Below are positions 15,098-16,467 of a DNA stretch of 16,467 nucleotides, in pieces. A program made the position numbers and the translations under genes. Location of the stretch: contig DEQG01000148.1 in the NCBI GenBank assembly GCA_002360325.1, positions 1-16,467 of the forward strand, written 5' to 3'. Under the pieces are notes generated by a model that was not told where the DNA came from, did not search any database, and was given only the letters and a program-made list of their open reading frames with translations. Position 1 is the stretch's first letter. The number at the start of each line of letters is the position of its first letter. The DNA comes from Salinicoccus sp. UBA3372 (GTDB lineage Bacteria > Bacillota > Bacilli > Staphylococcales > Salinicoccaceae).

Positions 15098-15784
15098 ATG
15101 CACACCTTTGAGATATATGAAGAATATTATAAATGGAATCCTTTAAAGGGAGAAGAAGCAACAGAAATTTATTTACTCGAATATGGCAAAGAGGAAGAAC
15201 CGAATCAATATGAACCGACAGAGCCTTTGATTGCAAAGTCATATACTGAAGATATTAAAAAGACAAGAAGAGAACATAAGCGTCAGTTATGGCTTGAGAT
15301 CAACGGAGTAAACGGTGTACCGAAACCGGTGACTTATTATCAGGAAGACTATGCTTTTCTATTTTATATTGCGCTGCCCGGTGTCAGCGCGGACTCATTT
15401 ATGGAAGAAGCGGACCCGGAAAAGCGTGCAAGTGTTTTAAAGCAGGCCGGACGGTATTTGAGTTTATTACATAAGACCAAGGTCGAAGACTGTCCGTTCG
15501 TATTTTATGATGAAGAAAATAAAATGCACAATGACATCGTTCTCGGTCACGGAGATTTTGTGCTGCCGAATGTCATTGTGAATGAAAGTTATATTACAGG
15601 CAGCATCGATGTGATCAATATCGGTCTGCGCGACCGTTACGTTGATATTGCGAGCATGGTCAAAAGTATAGAAGAGACAATCGGTCCTGAATATGTCGAA
15701 CACTTCTATGAAGGCTACCGCATCTCAGGTGAAGTGGATGAGGACAAACTGGAATATTTTAAAGTATATGGGGATAAGGAATAA
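15098..15784 (+). CDS. Aminoglycoside phosphotransferase (APH(3'))-like kinase, short form
   Basis: A 228-residue kinase-fold protein related to APH(3') enzymes. The catalytic loop is HGDFVLPN (Asp153 as base, Asn158), followed by the metal-binding Asp171 in GSIDVINIG and DRYVD at 179-183. Spacing between these residues matches APH(3')-IIIa (Asp190, Asn195, Asp208). Lys47 and Glu59 are the likely ATP-positioning pair. About 40 residues are missing before the HGD motif, where APH(3') has helices that help bind the drug, and the C-terminus lacks the usual end. It may therefore phosphorylate something other than aminoglycosides. The ATG at 15098 follows GGAGG by 7 nt; an in-frame ATG at 15071 has no such site. 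Confidence 0.78.
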   Translation: MHTFEIYEEYYKWNPLKGEEATEIYLLEYGKEEEPNQYEPTEPLIAKSYTEDIKKTRREHKRQLWLEINGVNGVPKPVTYYQEDYAFLFYIALPGVSADSFMEEADPEKRASVLKQAGRYLSLLHKTKVEDCPFVFYDEENKMHNDIVLGHGDFVLPNVIVNESYITGSIDVINIGLRDRYVDIASMVKSIEETIGPEYVEHFYEGYRISGEVDEDKLEYFKVYGDKE

Positions 15785-15798
15785 CATAGATGGTAAGA

Positions 15799-15835
15799 AA
15801 CAGCGTGATGCCACACAGCATCACGTTGTTTTTAT
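15799..15835. terminator. Terminator between the kinase gene and the convergent partial gene
   Basis: AACAGCGTGATGC (15799-15811) pairs with GCATCACGTTGTT (15818-15830) over 13 bp with one G-T wobble, around a CACACA loop. The T-rich stretch on the right serves the plus strand; on the minus strand the tail is TTCTTACC, so termination there should be weaker. Confidence 0.85.
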
Positions 15836-16467
15836 TTATCCTCATTAAAAATAATATCCTTTATATTAAAAAATTCTTTAGTGAATATGGAATTTTTCAA
15901 ATCGGGTATGGACGATTCCAACCGTTCAAACTCGGTTCTTGCTTCTGCCGTCCGTCCGGCCCTGAACAATGCCATAGGATAGATGGCAGCGCGCGTGGCA
16001 ATGAGTATACGGTCCAGAGGGAACTGTGCGACCGGACGATCATACAGTGTGGAATCATAGTTTTTCAGAACGGTTTCGAAATTGCCGGCATGATAGTCGA
16101 TTTCCAGGTTCATCATTTTTAATATGTTTGCATAATTTTTCTGGTAAAACGGATTTTGTTCTTCATAGGAGATAAACTTTTCCTTTAAATTCTTCAAATC
16201 ATTTACATGAGTGTCCTGATCTTCTACAAGTATATACCAGAGCTGTATCGGGCCCTCGTCAGTGAAATATTCAAAAGAATCGATGGAATGAGGATTAAAA
16301 TTCAAATAACTTCTCATATCGTCGTTATATTTTTCATACTTATCCATATTGCCGGCCGTGCCGTAATAAAGACCGAACAGCTGAATCTGTTGAAAATAAT
16401 ATTTGAAATTCTCACGCTTGAATGACATATCAATCAATGCGTTGCCGTATTCAATGAAATCATCTTC
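15832..16467 (-). CDS. Hypothetical helical (TPR-like) protein, 5' end outside the window
   Basis: The last 211 residues of a larger protein. The frame is open to the window edge, so the TTG at 16437 is probably internal. The sequence is mostly amphipathic helices rich in aromatic and charged residues. ATRAAIYPMALFRAGRTAEARTEFERLESS near the C-terminus looks like a tetratricopeptide-type helix pair (the A..LFRAGR.AEA..EFERL pattern). No membrane segments or catalytic motifs are visible in this part. It converges on the kinase gene across a shared terminator hairpin. Function unknown; the missing N-terminal part would decide the family. Confidence 0.65.
   Translation of the reverse strand, partial: EDDFIEYGNALIDMSFKRENFKYYFQQIQLFGLYYGTAGNMDKYEKYNDDMRSYLNFNPHSIDSFEYFTDEGPIQLWYILVEDQDTHVNDLKNLKEKFISYEEQNPFYQKNYANILKMMNLEIDYHAGNFETVLKNYDSTLYDRPVAQFPLDRILIATRAAIYPMALFRAGRTAEARTEFERLESSIPDLKNSIFTKEFFNIKDIIFNEDK

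Noticed and set aside
15790-16122. 110-codon plus-strand frame after the kinase gene
   Set aside because: It starts across the terminator hairpin and is antisense to the partial helical protein; the translation shows no family pattern.
1-16467. CRISPR array, tRNA/rRNA genes, IS ends, prophage or defence genes
   Set aside because: No regularly spaced repeats, tRNA-like cloverleaf, transposase or integrase motifs or phage genes were seen on either strand.

Overview
The window looks like chromosomal DNA from a low-to-moderate G+C Firmicute of the family Staphylococcaceae. The strongest marker is a FemX (FmhB)-type lipid II glycyltransferase, an enzyme typical of staphylococci and their relatives, with motifs that closely resemble those I remember from the S. 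aureus protein. Strong AGGAGG-type ribosome binding sites, frequent TTG starts, a lipobox lipoprotein and a maltodextrin-type ABC locus with the same gene content as one in S. aureus agree with this. The notably acidic MalE-type lipoprotein hints at a salt-tolerant genus such as Salinicoccus or Jeotgalicoccus, but that is inference. I see no phage, IS element, CRISPR array, tRNA or rRNA.

Layout. (1) 1-1757, plus strand: the 3' part of a DUF368/PopT-type polyprenyl-phosphate transporter, then a membrane-associated GTPase 12 nt downstream, ended by a hairpin terminator. (2) 1758-1947: a 190-bp control region with two TGCAA...TTGCA palindromes, an AT-rich inverted repeat, a promoter and two AAAGCGCTTT (cre/LacI-type) boxes. 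(3) 1948-10616: a nine-gene plus-strand sugar operon: lipoprotein MalE, permeases MalF and MalG, a LacI-family regulator, two Gfo/Idh/MocA dehydrogenases, a TIM-barrel sugar isomerase/epimerase and an MsmX-type ATPase. That is eight distinct genes plus the ATPase-less three-component importer counted individually, with every junction short or overlapping, ended by a terminator at about 10632. (4) 10762-12988: a VOC/glyoxalase-like protein, a small convergent membrane protein and femX, followed by a shared bidirectional terminator. (5) 14980 down to 13034, minus strand: a 56-aa coiled-coil protein, a NorA-like MFS exporter and two small membrane proteins. (6) 15098-15784: a shortened APH(3')-like kinase, then a convergent helical protein that runs off the right edge.

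How the genes work together. MalE captures a sugar (probably an oligosaccharide), MalFG import it and the MsmX-type ATPase powers transport. The two NAD-type dehydrogenases and the TIM-barrel enzyme probably act on the imported sugar or a derivative. No glycosidase or phosphorylase is present, so the catabolic chemistry is the least explained part of the window. The LacI regulator sits inside the operon and probably controls it, and itself, through the palindromes upstream of malE. The PopT-type transporter and FemX both serve the cell wall lipid cycle but lie in separate transcription units.
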